From the NCBI RefSeq assembly GCF_016278365.1, contig NZ_JADQBZ010000004.1, positions 173,166-237,165 of the forward strand: a DNA stretch of 64,000 nt, given 5' to 3'. The notes under the pieces were generated by a model that was given only the letters and a program-made list of their open reading frames with translations, did not search any database and was not told the origin of the DNA. This stretch comes from Methanolobus sp. GTDB lineage: Archaea; Halobacteriota; Methanosarcinia; Methanosarcinales; Methanosarcinaceae. A program made the position numbers and the translations under genes. Of this stretch, positions 54,950-64,000 are shown piece after piece (positions within the stretch are counted from its first letter, which is position 1; each line of letters opens with the position of its first letter).

Positions 54950-55169
54950 TCACAACTTTCACTTGTTTTCAATTTATATGGCTCTTGGTATCCCGGATGC
55001 TTTTCTTATGGCTGGTGCCAACTGACAGTCAGCTTTTAATCATATTATTATTAATTATGTTGCAATGACTTCAGTTTCCTGTTGTCCGATATAATCTACA
55101 GGATTCACTGGGAAGAGCTTTCTTCAGTAACTTATGTATATGATCTCATTATCCAGGTCCCAATGACCC

Positions 55170-55640
55170 ATGAAAGATAACAGCAGGCAGAACCGGCAGT
55201 TTAAAGCCCCTTTCCATGTCTACGAGAAAAGGCTTGAGAATATTGAAAAAATAATCGATGAGCTAATACAACTTTCAACAGAAAATGCAATATTTATAGT
55301 TGAAGGTAAAAGGGACGTTCAGGCACTTAAGAATCTGGGAATCGATGGTCACTTTGAGATAGCTACTCAGCAATCGCTATCCAATTTCTGCGAAAGTATT
55401 GCGCAGCTTAATGAAAAAGTGATTATCCTTACTGACTGGGATAGGCGTGGGAATATGTTAATGCTGAAAATGACAAAGCATTTCCACTCATTTGGTGTGA
55501 ATCCGGATGTGAGATTAAGGGGACAGCTGGTGTCTATTGTTCAGAAAGAAATAAAAGATGTGGAAAGCTTGCCAACCTATGTAATAAAGCTCAGACAACT
55601 GGTAGGATATTCCACAACTGAAGGCCATTTTAGTGAATGA
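55170..55640 (+). CDS. Toprim-domain protein (archaeal, RNase M5-like)
   Basis: NAIFIVEGKRDVQALKNLGI...VIILTDWDRRGNML toprim E and DxD. Confidence 0.85.
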   Translation: MKDNSRQNRQFKAPFHVYEKRLENIEKIIDELIQLSTENAIFIVEGKRDVQALKNLGIDGHFEIATQQSLSNFCESIAQLNEKVIILTDWDRRGNMLMLKMTKHFHSFGVNPDVRLRGQLVSIVQKEIKDVESLPTYVIKLRQLVGYSTTEGHFSE

Positions 55641-55642
55641 GG

Positions 55643-56023
55643 TTAAATCATCTCCTGATGATGATGTGGCTCCCACGTTCTTTCAAATTCAGGATAAAGT
55701 TCGGATTTGTCCATCAACTCTGCATATACGTCATGTCTCGGGCTGACTATTACCACATGAGCAGGTGGGTGTATCTTCCTCAGTTTACTAATAGCTGCAC
55801 CTGCATTATTGTCCAGTTCTACTAGTGCGGCTGAGCTGCATTTTGCCCTCAGGGGCACTCCGGCAACACTAACAAGCAGATTATCTGCAAAATTAGGCTC
55901 GATCCTCTTAGGCTTGGATGCGAACCTCATGTGTCCGTAGTGTTCAAGGTCATGCAATGCAACATTCACTTTATCCGGATTATCGCCTCGGATAACGGCA
56001 AAAGATTTTACTTCGATCCCCAT
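55643..56023 (-). CDS. DUF356 family protein
   Basis: SFAVIRGDNPDKVNVALHDLEHYGHMRF..., conserved methanogen protein. Confidence 0.7.
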   Translation of the reverse strand: MGIEVKSFAVIRGDNPDKVNVALHDLEHYGHMRFASKPKRIEPNFADNLLVSVAGVPLRAKCSSAALVELDNNAGAAISKLRKIHPPAHVVIVSPRHDVYAELMDKSELYPEFERTWEPHHHQEMI

Positions 56024-56187
56024 TTTATTTTATCCCCCTGTGTTTTTCATGCTAGTACAGATATCAATCCTTTTTCTACCTCTCCACAAGTAGCATAAGA
56101 ATACCAGCTTAAATCTTATTAAAACTTTGCCTATAATAAGCTTTTCTATTAATATATGGAAAAAAAATAATATTCTATCATAAATAC

Positions 56188-57000
56188 TTATTTGCCGAGC
56201 TCCTTTGACCTGTTGGAAGATGCAATGACCGCTTTCATGAATGCTGCCCTTATACCGCTCTCTTCCAGCTCGTATATGCCTCGTATCGTCGTTCCTCCGG
56301 GCGATGTGACCATATCCTTGAGCTGTCCAGGATGGGCATTTGTCTCAAGCATCATCTTCGCAGCGCCAAGCACTGTCTGTGCGGCTAATATCAGTGCACT
56401 ACTGCGGTCAAGCCCTTCATAGACTCCTCCGTCAGCCATGGCCTCTATAACCGGGAAGATGAATGCAGGCCCACTTCCGGAAAGCCCGGTGACAGCATCC
56501 ATAAGGTTTTCCTGAACTGCTATTGCGCTACCTACAGACTGGAATATTTTGAGGACGTCATCCGCGTCTTCTGTAGTGGCACTTTTCCCCTGTGCTACCG
56601 CAGAAGCTGCTTCTGCCACGGTTGCAGCTATATTTGGCATGACGCGTACAACACGTGTACCTTCATTTAACTCGCTCTCTATTGTTTCCAGTTTCACGCC
56701 TGCAGCAATGGAAATGACCATCTTGTCCCGGGTGATGGTATTTTTTAGTGAGGAAAGGACTGTCTTCAATATTTGTGGCTTGACAGCCAGAACAATGATG
56801 TCCGAGTTCTTTACGACTTCAATGTTGTCCTGTGTAACATTAATATGAAGGCTCTCGCTAAGCTCCCGTAGTGAAGCCTCAAAGACATCACTGGCATAGA
56901 TGCCTGAGCAGGGAATGATCTCTGCACTGCATATTCCTCTGATCAGTGAGCTTCCCATCTTTCCGGTTCCGATAAAACCAATTTTCTTACCAGCTAAACT
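56188..57000 (-). CDS. proC: Pyrroline-5-carboxylate reductase
   Basis: IGFIGTGKMGSSLIRGI, VLAVKPQ, RVMPNIAA, GLSGSGPAFIF, VTSPGGTTIRGI. Confidence 0.95.
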   Translation of the reverse strand, partial: SLAGKKIGFIGTGKMGSSLIRGICSAEIIPCSGIYASDVFEASLRELSESLHINVTQDNIEVVKNSDIIVLAVKPQILKTVLSSLKNTITRDKMVISIAAGVKLETIESELNEGTRVVRVMPNIAATVAEAASAVAQGKSATTEDADDVLKIFQSVGSAIAVQENLMDAVTGLSGSGPAFIFPVIEAMADGGVYEGLDRSSALILAAQTVLGAAKMMLETNAHPGQLKDMVTSPGGTTIRGIYELEESGIRAAFMKAVIASSNRSKELGK

Positions 57001-57036
57001 CATAATAACCACTTCAATATGATAAAAAGAAACAAT

Positions 57037-57531
57037 TCATTTTTTCTTTATCGTCACGATGTCTCCGAGGGTGGTGCCTTTATTAAGGCGTTCTCCGCTC
57101 CAGTCATCCTCTCCGCTTCTTTCGGTAAGTCTGATATTAAGCTCCCTCTCAAGTTTCCTGCGCACACCTTCTTCCGGGACTATCTCTCCGCGTTCAAGTT
57201 TCTTTATTAACGTCGCCTTTTCCTTTATCCTTAAAGCAAGCTCTTCATGGCTTAACTGCTTTTTTTCCCTTGCTTCCCTGATTATGTGGTCATAATCATC
57301 AACAAGTTCATCACTCATGGCATCAGGGCGTTTTCCTGTCGGCCGGCTGCTCCTCCGTTGTGTGACAGGTGCAACAGGTGAAACTTTTCTGGAAACGGGT
57401 GCACGTTTTTCCACGTTCTTCCCATACTGGGAACATCTTGGACATGCAGTGAGCTCACTACCGTCTATAATAATCTTGGAAGAAGGCCCTTTAATGTCAG
57501 TGCCGCATATTTCACATTGCATAGATCTCAA
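57037..57531 (-). CDS. Archaeal multiprotein bridging factor aMBF1
   Basis: [34 protein letters not shown] + cro-type [36 protein letters not shown]. Confidence 0.93.
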   Translation of the reverse strand: MRSMQCEICGTDIKGPSSKIIIDGSELTACPRCSQYGKNVEKRAPVSRKVSPVAPVTQRRSSRPTGKRPDAMSDELVDDYDHIIREAREKKQLSHEELALRIKEKATLIKKLERGEIVPEEGVRRKLERELNIRLTERSGEDDWSGERLNKGTTLGDIVTIKKK

Positions 57532-57602
57532 CTCGAAAAATCAAATCTCATCTTTACGAAAGGGCTATATACCCTTTGCACTTAAATAATGTTCGGAGGC
57601 TT

Positions 57603-58892
57603 ATGAGCGAGACCAGCGACAGTGATGTAAATCACGAAAGATATGACTTTACCAATGTAAACAAAGCAGAATACGGCTACTTTGGCGCAGAAAGTGAAGA
57701 AGACTTCTCGAAATACCTGCTAGACCGTATGAGGCAACTGGAGTCGCGAAACAATCTCCTGAAGGAGCAATGTGACCAGATAGAGTCAGAAAAGCGTTTT
57801 GTGGAAAGCCAGAAACTTAAATACGAACGGGAAGTCAGAAGGCTTCAGGCTGAGATAGACCGCCTGAAAACCGTTCCTCTTGTAGTTGCAACCATAATGG
57901 ATATAATCAGCAACGATAAGGTCCTTGTGAGAAGTTCGACAGGCCCTCAGTTCATGGTGAACGTATCCCAGTATATCGATGACAAAGACCTTGTCCCGGG
58001 AGTAAAGGTGGCTCTGAACCAGCAGACACTTGCAATAGTAGAAGTCATCCCTGCAACCGAAGATCCCGCAGTTTCCGCAATGGAAGTCGTGGATTCACAG
58101 GATGTTAACTATGATAACATCGGAGGTCTTGAAGAGCAGATACAGGAACTTATCGAGTCTGTGGAACTGCCGCTTACAAAACCCGAGTCTTTCAAGCGTA
58201 TTGGCATCTCTCCACCCAAAGGAGTACTGCTGTATGGTGATCCGGGTACGGGTAAAACCCTGCTTGCAAAAGCGGTTGCTCACAGGACCGAAGCTACGTT
58301 CATCCGGGTCGTGGGTTCTGAGCTTATCCAGAAATATATCGGTGACGGTGCAAAACTTGTCCGCGATATGTTCGAGATGGCAAGGAAGAAATCCCCAAGT
58401 ATCATCTTCATAGATGAGCTGGATGCTATCGCATCAAGGCGTCTCAATGATACCAATGGGGCCGACCGCGAAGTACAACGGACCCTTATGCAACTGCTCG
58501 CAGAAATGGACGGTTTTGACAATCGGGGCGATGTGCGTATTATCGCAGCCACTAACAGGCTGGATGTGCTGGACCCTGCTATCCTGAGGCCCGGAAGATT
58601 TGACCGAATAGTGCACGTGCCGATGCCGGATGTGGAAGCCAGAACAAATATCCTCAAAATACATTCCCGCTTCATGAATCTAGGAGATGATATCGACTTC
58701 AGCAAATTGTCACGCATGACCGAAGGCATGAGTGGTGCAGACCTTAATGCAATAACCATGGAGGCAGGAATGCTTGCAGTGAGGTTTGACAAGGAATATG
58801 TCGGCATGGACGAATTCCTCGAATCTGTCAAAAAAGTAGTATCAAAAATAGAAGCCAAGCCGGAAGACTTGCCAGTAGGGATGTTCGGGTAA
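57603..58892 (+). CDS. pan: Proteasome-activating nucleotidase PAN
   Basis: Coiled coil N-term, [55 protein letters not shown] before ATG. Confidence 0.96.
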   Translation: MSETSDSDVNHERYDFTNVNKAEYGYFGAESEEDFSKYLLDRMRQLESRNNLLKEQCDQIESEKRFVESQKLKYEREVRRLQAEIDRLKTVPLVVATIMDIISNDKVLVRSSTGPQFMVNVSQYIDDKDLVPGVKVALNQQTLAIVEVIPATEDPAVSAMEVVDSQDVNYDNIGGLEEQIQELIESVELPLTKPESFKRIGISPPKGVLLYGDPGTGKTLLAKAVAHRTEATFIRVVGSELIQKYIGDGAKLVRDMFEMARKKSPSIIFIDELDAIASRRLNDTNGADREVQRTLMQLLAEMDGFDNRGDVRIIAATNRLDVLDPAILRPGRFDRIVHVPMPDVEARTNILKIHSRFMNLGDDIDFSKLSRMTEGMSGADLNAITMEAGMLAVRFDKEYVGMDEFLESVKKVVSKIEAKPEDLPVGMFG

Positions 58893-59022
58893 ATCCGTTC
58901 CCTTACTTTCTTTTGTTCAAACATTTCATCGCAGTTCCTTCAATAGATGTTTCTATACTCTTTTGCCAATCCAAATCCATTCTAAGTAAACTACTTCTGC
59001 TATCCTCTGCATAACTTCAGGT

Positions 59023-59613
59023 GTGAGCAGGCGTTTTCACATCAAGGATGAGATTCGCATTCTTGGGATCGATGATTCGGCCCTTATAGGAGAAAAGATA
59101 CTGATAGTCGGGGCTTTCTTCAGGGGAGGGATATGGATGGACGGCGTGATGAGTTCTTACATTACACGGGACGGTATGGATGGCACCGATTCCATCATCT
59201 CAATGGTAAAGTCGAGCAAGCATTTCCCTCAGGTGAGGGTCATAATGCTGGATGGTATCACCTACGGAGGTTTCAATCCGATAGATATCATTACCCTGCA
59301 TAAGAAAACGGGGATACCTGTGATCGTACTGATGCGAAAGTATCCTGACTTTGAGATGATAGCAAAAGCCCTCACCAATCTGCCGCATGGGGACGAAAGA
59401 ATGGCTATTTTCAAAAGAGCGGGCGATATAATTAAAGTGTTCACAGCTGACATCCTAAATCCGGTTTACATCCAATGCTGCGGGATCGGTATCATAGACG
59501 CAACTCAAATAGTACAGTCAAGTTCCACAAGGAGCAATATCCCCGAGCCTTTGCGTGTGGCGCATCTTATTGCAACTGGAGTGATTCTCGGCGAATCCAG
59601 GGGAAAGGCATGA
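59023..59613 (+). CDS. DUF99 / endonuclease dU (EndoV-like) family protein, GTG start
   Basis: IRILGIDDSAL...RVIMLDGITYGGFNPIDI...GIPVIVLMRKYPDF. Confidence 0.87.
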   Translation: MSRRFHIKDEIRILGIDDSALIGEKILIVGAFFRGGIWMDGVMSSYITRDGMDGTDSIISMVKSSKHFPQVRVIMLDGITYGGFNPIDIITLHKKTGIPVIVLMRKYPDFEMIAKALTNLPHGDERMAIFKRAGDIIKVFTADILNPVYIQCCGIGIIDATQIVQSSSTRSNIPEPLRVAHLIATGVILGESRGKA

Positions 59614-59643
59614 GCCCTCCTTCCTTTTTTAAGTCCGAAATAC

Positions 59644-60984
59644 TTATTTGCACTTTTCTACCAGCAGGACACCCTCTCCCATAAGTTCGTCTGCTCTCAG
59701 TTTAGACCTCGCCTCGGCGAAGATACGTATGATGGGCTCAGTGCCCGAAGGTCTGATGAGTATCCACCCATCTTCATGCCATACCTTAGCTCCGTCGATT
59801 GTGTCGGCTTCTTTATTCCATATGATTATATTCTGCTTGACCTTCTGCATCGTCAGGTCAAGATTCTCACACCTTATTTTTGTTTTTGAGTTATAGTATA
59901 CAGGAACGCTTTCAGAAAGCTCGGATAGTTTTTGTCCGTTAGCAATGATCTCAAGGAATTTGGCGCAGGCCATGGCCCCATCGCGGCAATACTGGTGTTC
60001 AGGGAAGATAAGACCTCCATTGCCCTCTCCGCCGAAAACAGCATTGATCTCCATCATCTTCCTTGCCACATGTATCGACCCGACCTCGGTCCACACAAGT
60101 TCAACGCCTGCTTCCCGGGCGATATCCTGCATTCTGGAAGAAGAGCTTACAGGCGTGACAATGGGACCTTTTTTCCTCTCAAGCACATACTTTGCCATCA
60201 TGGCAAGCAGTACATCCTCGGGGATGAAATTGCCTTCTTCATCGATGAATACTGCCCTGTCCGCATCCCCGTCCTGTGCCACTCCCATAACGGAGCCTGT
60301 TCTTTTAACAAGGTCTATTATTTCTGTAAGTGCATCAGGGGTAGGTTCCGGGTTTCTCCAGGGGAATGTGCCGTCGACCTGTGCGTTCAGGGTCAGGATC
60401 TCGCACCCAAGCTCCCGCAGAAGGAAGGGGAGTGTAACCGAGCCCGCTCCACAGCCGGTATCCACAACCACTTTGAATCTCTTCTCTCTTATCTTCTCAC
60501 TGTCAACGGATTTTACGATTCCGTTAATGTAATTCTCATTTGCATGCAGGCATGTTCTAAAGCTTCCGGTATTTTCCCAGCTGGCTGTGGCAAATTCCTT
60601 GGAGAAGTATATTTTCTCTATTTCAGCTTCTCCTTCCCGTGAGAGCTCAGTACCGTCTTTTGCTATCAGTTTTATGCCATTGTACTCACGGGGGTTATGT
60701 GATGCCGTTATTACTATGCCTGCATCAGCATGGTCCCGTACATAATACTGGATGGAAGGTGTTGGAACGACTCCTATATCTACAACTGTTAGTCCTGTTG
60801 ACAGGGCACCGGCAATTGCTGCTGACTTGAGCATCTCTCCCGAAGCCCTTGTATCCCTGCCGATTGCCACTGTTCCCTTTGACCCCATATATGTGCCAAG
60901 ACTTCTGGCAACATCCATCACAAGCTGAGGATCTATGTACTCGTTTGCGATTCCCCTTACACCGTTAGTTCCAAAAAAAGCCAT
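59644..60984 (-). CDS. glmM: Phosphoglucosamine mutase
   Basis: FFGTNGVRGIAN, GRDTRASGEML, ITASHNPREYNGIK, DGDADRAVFIDE, RPSGTEPIIRI. Confidence 0.95.
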   Translation of the reverse strand: MAFFGTNGVRGIANEYIDPQLVMDVARSLGTYMGSKGTVAIGRDTRASGEMLKSAAIAGALSTGLTVVDIGVVPTPSIQYYVRDHADAGIVITASHNPREYNGIKLIAKDGTELSREGEAEIEKIYFSKEFATASWENTGSFRTCLHANENYINGIVKSVDSEKIREKRFKVVVDTGCGAGSVTLPFLLRELGCEILTLNAQVDGTFPWRNPEPTPDALTEIIDLVKRTGSVMGVAQDGDADRAVFIDEEGNFIPEDVLLAMMAKYVLERKKGPIVTPVSSSSRMQDIAREAGVELVWTEVGSIHVARKMMEINAVFGGEGNGGLIFPEHQYCRDGAMACAKFLEIIANGQKLSELSESVPVYYNSKTKIRCENLDLTMQKVKQNIIIWNKEADTIDGAKVWHEDGWILIRPSGTEPIIRIFAEARSKLRADELMGEGVLLVEKCK

Positions 60985-61093
60985 CTTATCTCTCCTATCT
61001 CCGGATTCCTTACTTAATATGGTATGTCAAATCTGCATTTTATATTTTGTTAACGCGATGCTATTAATAAGATATTTCTCCATATTGAAGGTT

Positions 61094-61894
61094 ATGTATG
61101 ATGCAAGGATTGACCAGCTGCAGAAAGCGATAATGGAAAAGGATAGTGCCGTTGTAGCTTTTTCAGGTGGTGTCGACAGTGCAACACTGGCATACCTTGC
61201 TCACAATGCACTGGGAGGCAGGGCTGTAGCGGTCACAGTGAAGCTCCTTTCTTATCCGGAAAGGGAGCTCGATAATGCAAAAAAGATTGCAGCAGAAATA
61301 GGTATAAAGCACAGGATAGTGGACTTTGATGAGTTGAAGGTCCCTTCGATAGCAGAGAACACTTCCAGAAGATGCTATTACTGCAAGAAAGAAATATTGG
61401 GTTTGCTTGCTTCTGTAAAGGACGAATTGGGGTTTAATGTGATACTCGAAGGCAGCAATGCATCAGATGCTATTGTATATCGTCCTGGAAGGGAAGCCCT
61501 TTCAGAAGCAGGTGAACTTGTATACTCTCCTTTCGTTGAACATGGAGTAACAAAAGAAGAAATAAGACAAATCGCCAGGCACGCCGGGCTCAATGTAGCT
61601 GATAAACCTTCTTCACCCTGTCTTGCATCAAGATTTCCCTATGGTGATGTACTGACCCGGGAATCGATTGGCAGGGTCGAAATAGCTGAGAATTTCCTTT
61701 CAGATATGGGCTTTACAGAGCTGAGGGTTAGAGACCATAAAGGGATGGCGCGCATTGAACTATGTCCTTTCGATTTCAGGGAGCTTCTGATTAACAGAGA
61801 AAAGATTCTGTCCTATTTCAAAATGATTGGTTTTGATTATGTGACGCTAGATATCGAAGGTTTTCGTAGCGGCAGCATGGATGAGATACTTTGA
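61094..61894 (+). CDS. larE: LarE-type ATP-dependent sacrificial sulfur transferase
   Basis: VVAFSGGVDSATLAYLAH PP-loop, RRCYYCKKEIL, EGSNASDAIVYRPGREAL, PCLASRFPYG. Confidence 0.92.
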   Translation: MYDARIDQLQKAIMEKDSAVVAFSGGVDSATLAYLAHNALGGRAVAVTVKLLSYPERELDNAKKIAAEIGIKHRIVDFDELKVPSIAENTSRRCYYCKKEILGLLASVKDELGFNVILEGSNASDAIVYRPGREALSEAGELVYSPFVEHGVTKEEIRQIARHAGLNVADKPSSPCLASRFPYGDVLTRESIGRVEIAENFLSDMGFTELRVRDHKGMARIELCPFDFRELLINREKILSYFKMIGFDYVTLDIEGFRSGSMDEIL

Positions 61895-62340
61895 ACCCCG
61901 ACCTGAACTCTGATATCCGGATACGTGACGCTTTACCGGAAGATATCCTCTCTATCCAGGTTTTGATGTCTACTTATTTCCTTGATATTGAAGGAGTGCT
62001 CGTGGAAGATTTCGTTGTTGTGCAGAGCGGTGAAAAAATAGTGGGTGCAGGAGCTATTGTGAACGGTCGTTTCCCTGAGGTCCATTCCATAGCTGTGCAT
62101 CCGAACTACCGCGGAAAGGGAATTGGTTCGTCCCTGCTGCGTTATCTCCTGTTGAGGATAAAGAGCAGAAACGATGCTGGTATTTGCGTCTACACAAGGA
62201 CAACCTCACCTCTGTTCTTTGAGAAAGTGGGATTCATTGAACTGGACCCTGCAACAAAAGCAGAACTATGGGAAGACTGCGCCTCATGCGACAGGTTAAG
62301 TACATGCAGGCAGTCTGTCATGTGCCTTAAACAAGAATAA
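61891..62340 (+). CDS. GNAT-family N-acetyltransferase
   Basis: IRIRDALPEDILSIQVLM, VHSIAVHPNYRGKGIGSSLLRYLL, LFFEKVGF. Confidence 0.9.
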   Translation: MNPDLNSDIRIRDALPEDILSIQVLMSTYFLDIEGVLVEDFVVVQSGEKIVGAGAIVNGRFPEVHSIAVHPNYRGKGIGSSLLRYLLLRIKSRNDAGICVYTRTTSPLFFEKVGFIELDPATKAELWEDCASCDRLSTCRQSVMCLKQE

Positions 62341-62350
62341 AGGTGAAAAA

Positions 62351-62887
62351 ATGCTGACTCTTGGAATTGTTAACACTTATGATAAGATCAAAGTGCTCGA
62401 TGCACACTACAGGGCCATTGCCAGGGCTGCACCGATATGCCATGCATTTGGATTTTCACTTGCACTCTTTGATTTTCCCTTTAAGATGACCCCTGATGAG
62501 CTTGTGGACTTTGTTGCAGACAAGACTACAATAGGTGAATCAGGGAAATACCTGCGCCTTCTTCATGAGAAGCGCAAGCTCTTTGTCTTTGAGCTTCCCA
62601 AAAAAGGCTTCCAGTCCCAGTTCGGTGAAGTTGTGGTGACATCCTCCAAACCCGGGGACAAGCGTGCTATCAAACCTGAAGAACTTGCTGACGAGATCGT
62701 GCGTAACAAATCTTTCCTGCTGCTTGTGGGACTCGGTCACAAAGGCCTTCCAAAGAGCCTCTTTGAGATAGCACCCCTCCATCTTGATATTACAGACAAT
62801 GGCATTTCTCTGGAAACCTGCACTGCCATTGGATGCATACCTGCCTATCTGATGGGGCTTGTGAGAATGAAAGCAGGAAAGAAGTAA
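62351..62887 (+). CDS. DUF531 family protein (SPOUT-like)
   Basis: LTLGIVNTYDKIKVLDAHYRAIARAAPICHAFGFSLAL...LLVGLGHKGLPKSLFEIA. Confidence 0.8.
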   Translation: MLTLGIVNTYDKIKVLDAHYRAIARAAPICHAFGFSLALFDFPFKMTPDELVDFVADKTTIGESGKYLRLLHEKRKLFVFELPKKGFQSQFGEVVVTSSKPGDKRAIKPEELADEIVRNKSFLLLVGLGHKGLPKSLFEIAPLHLDITDNGISLETCTAIGCIPAYLMGLVRMKAGKK

Positions 62888-62968
62888 AAATATGTGTTAT
62901 GAAGAGTCCCGGGAAATCCTGATTGTCTAGGGAAACCTAATTAATACTTAATCCGGAAAAGTCAAAGC

Positions 62969-63742
62969 ATGCGAGTGAACATCTTCTATTCGGGTGAGTT
63001 TGGTAAAAAAGTGATAGGTAATCTTGTTAACTCCGACCGGTTCTGCGTGGCCTGCGGTGACCTGTGCGATCATTGCAGAGAACTCAGGCCCGGTTTTGGA
63101 AACATCATCACAGGAATCTTTGAATTAAGGAATGATCTTCCGGATTTCATTGAAGAGCCGCTGGAGTACATGCCTGATGCTATTCCTGATTGTGATCTAA
63201 TCCTCACTATTGATATAAATCCGGATTTGCTTACAGTGATACCTGAGATTGCAGAAAGCTCAGGCGCACAAGGTGTTATAATTCCTATCGATGATTCAAA
63301 GATAGTTCCCGCAGGCCTGGCCGAGCAGGTGAAGCAAAAATTGGAAGAAAAAGGCATTGATTGTGAATGTCCAAAGCCTTTTTGTGCTCTGGACATGACA
63401 GGTAAGAAATCAATAGATGAGTTCGTTAAACTGGGTTTTGGAAAACCTTCTCTAAGGATTGAAATAAGCCCTGGTGGTAAGATCTTTACCTATGCAGAGG
63501 TCCTTAGGGATGCACCCTGCGGTTCGACCTGGTTCGTTGCGAAGAAGCTCAAGTGGTCGGATGTGAAAGAATATAAGGAAACCATATCCGGAGCTCATCA
63601 TTCTTATCCATGTACCGCAAGTATGGAGAAAGACCCTCAGATCGGCGATACTATCCTGCATGAAGCAGGTTATATTATAAGAACAAGCATTGAAGATGCT
63701 ATGAAAAAAGGCGCTCAGAAAAAATATACCAGAAAGAAGTAA
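62969..63742 (+). CDS. DUF166 family protein
   Basis: MRVNIFYSGEFGKKVIGNLVN..CGDLCDHCR...; APCGSTWFVAKKLKW. Confidence 0.8.
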   Translation: MRVNIFYSGEFGKKVIGNLVNSDRFCVACGDLCDHCRELRPGFGNIITGIFELRNDLPDFIEEPLEYMPDAIPDCDLILTIDINPDLLTVIPEIAESSGAQGVIIPIDDSKIVPAGLAEQVKQKLEEKGIDCECPKPFCALDMTGKKSIDEFVKLGFGKPSLRIEISPGGKIFTYAEVLRDAPCGSTWFVAKKLKWSDVKEYKETISGAHHSYPCTASMEKDPQIGDTILHEAGYIIRTSIEDAMKKGAQKKYTRKK

Positions 63743-63804
63743 AATTTACTCCTTTCTTCACTGGACCATGAATATCTCATTCAGGACTGTAGTCCACTGT
63801 TGGC

Positions 63805-64000
63805 TTAAGTTGTAATTACTTCTGTTACAGTGTTTTCTTCTGTCTCATTGTCCTCTGTTTCTTCAACAGCTTCCATGCCCTCTGTTTCGTTCATGTCCCC
63901 TGTTTCCTCACCAGTTTCCATGTCTTCTGTTTCGTTCATGTCCCCTGTTTCCTCACCAGTTTCCATGTCTTCTGTTTCGTTCATGTCCCCTGTTTCCTCA
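63805..64000 (-). CDS. C-terminus of acidic Glu/Thr-rich repeat protein (5' part outside window)
   Basis: Minus reading (EETGDMNETEDMETG)n...EETEDNETEENTVTEVITT*. Confidence 0.75.
   Translation of the reverse strand, partial: EETGDMNETEDMETGEETGDMNETEDMETGEETGDMNETEGMEAVEETEDNETEENTVTEVITT
63873..64000. repeat. 45-bp tandem repeat, nearly three copies visible
   Basis: Unit CCATGTCTTCTGTTTCGTTCATGTCCCCTGTTTCCTCACCAGTTT at 63873, 63918 and 63963 (first copy has 2 differences). Confidence 0.95.

Overview
This 64 kb window is a densely coded chromosomal segment of a methanogenic archaeon. I infer a methylotrophic Methanosarcinaceae/Methanolobus-like organism from mer next to fpoF, an F420H2 oxidase-type FprA, PAN, NreA, aMBF1 and the archaeal cobalamin pathway. 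About 75 protein genes and one tRNA are supported; I saw no CRISPR array, IS element, rRNA or prophage. Recognisable blocks: purL (partial), eIF1/nifS/nifU/HTH/nreA, pit-DUF47, purC, nikR/arsR, Ca-type P-ATPase, FTR/fprA/rubrerythrin, inositol-1-P synthase, a flavoprotein/ferredoxin/AhpD/DUF2180 redox cluster, mer-fpoF-nadM, a CopZ-like protein with an ArsR-ArsM fusion, cysS-tRNA-Cys, a three-gene two-component system, trpDFEG, feoAB with a FeoC-like regulator, a large cbi cluster, CcdA/thioredoxin, proC, aMBF1, PAN, endonuclease dU family, glmM, larE, DUF531 and DUF166. The best candidates for undescribed biology lie in the non-coding DNA around 54.15-55.0 kb: (a) a promoter-preceded ~190-nt region closed by a perfect 10-bp helix upstream of a DUF167 gene, and (b) an unlisted 26-aa ORF with a perfect Shine-Dalgarno followed by a hairpin whose loop carries a CCUCCUCC (anti-SD-like) run. 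Other notable items: two genes (cbiG, pfkB-type kinase) with no ATG/GTG/TTG start covering the conserved N-terminus, a 23-bp direct-repeat operator candidate in the cbi divergent promoter, an AhpD-like gene with a duplicated SD-ATG unit, and a 45-bp repeat protein running off the window end. All calls are from reading the sequence; no database search was run.
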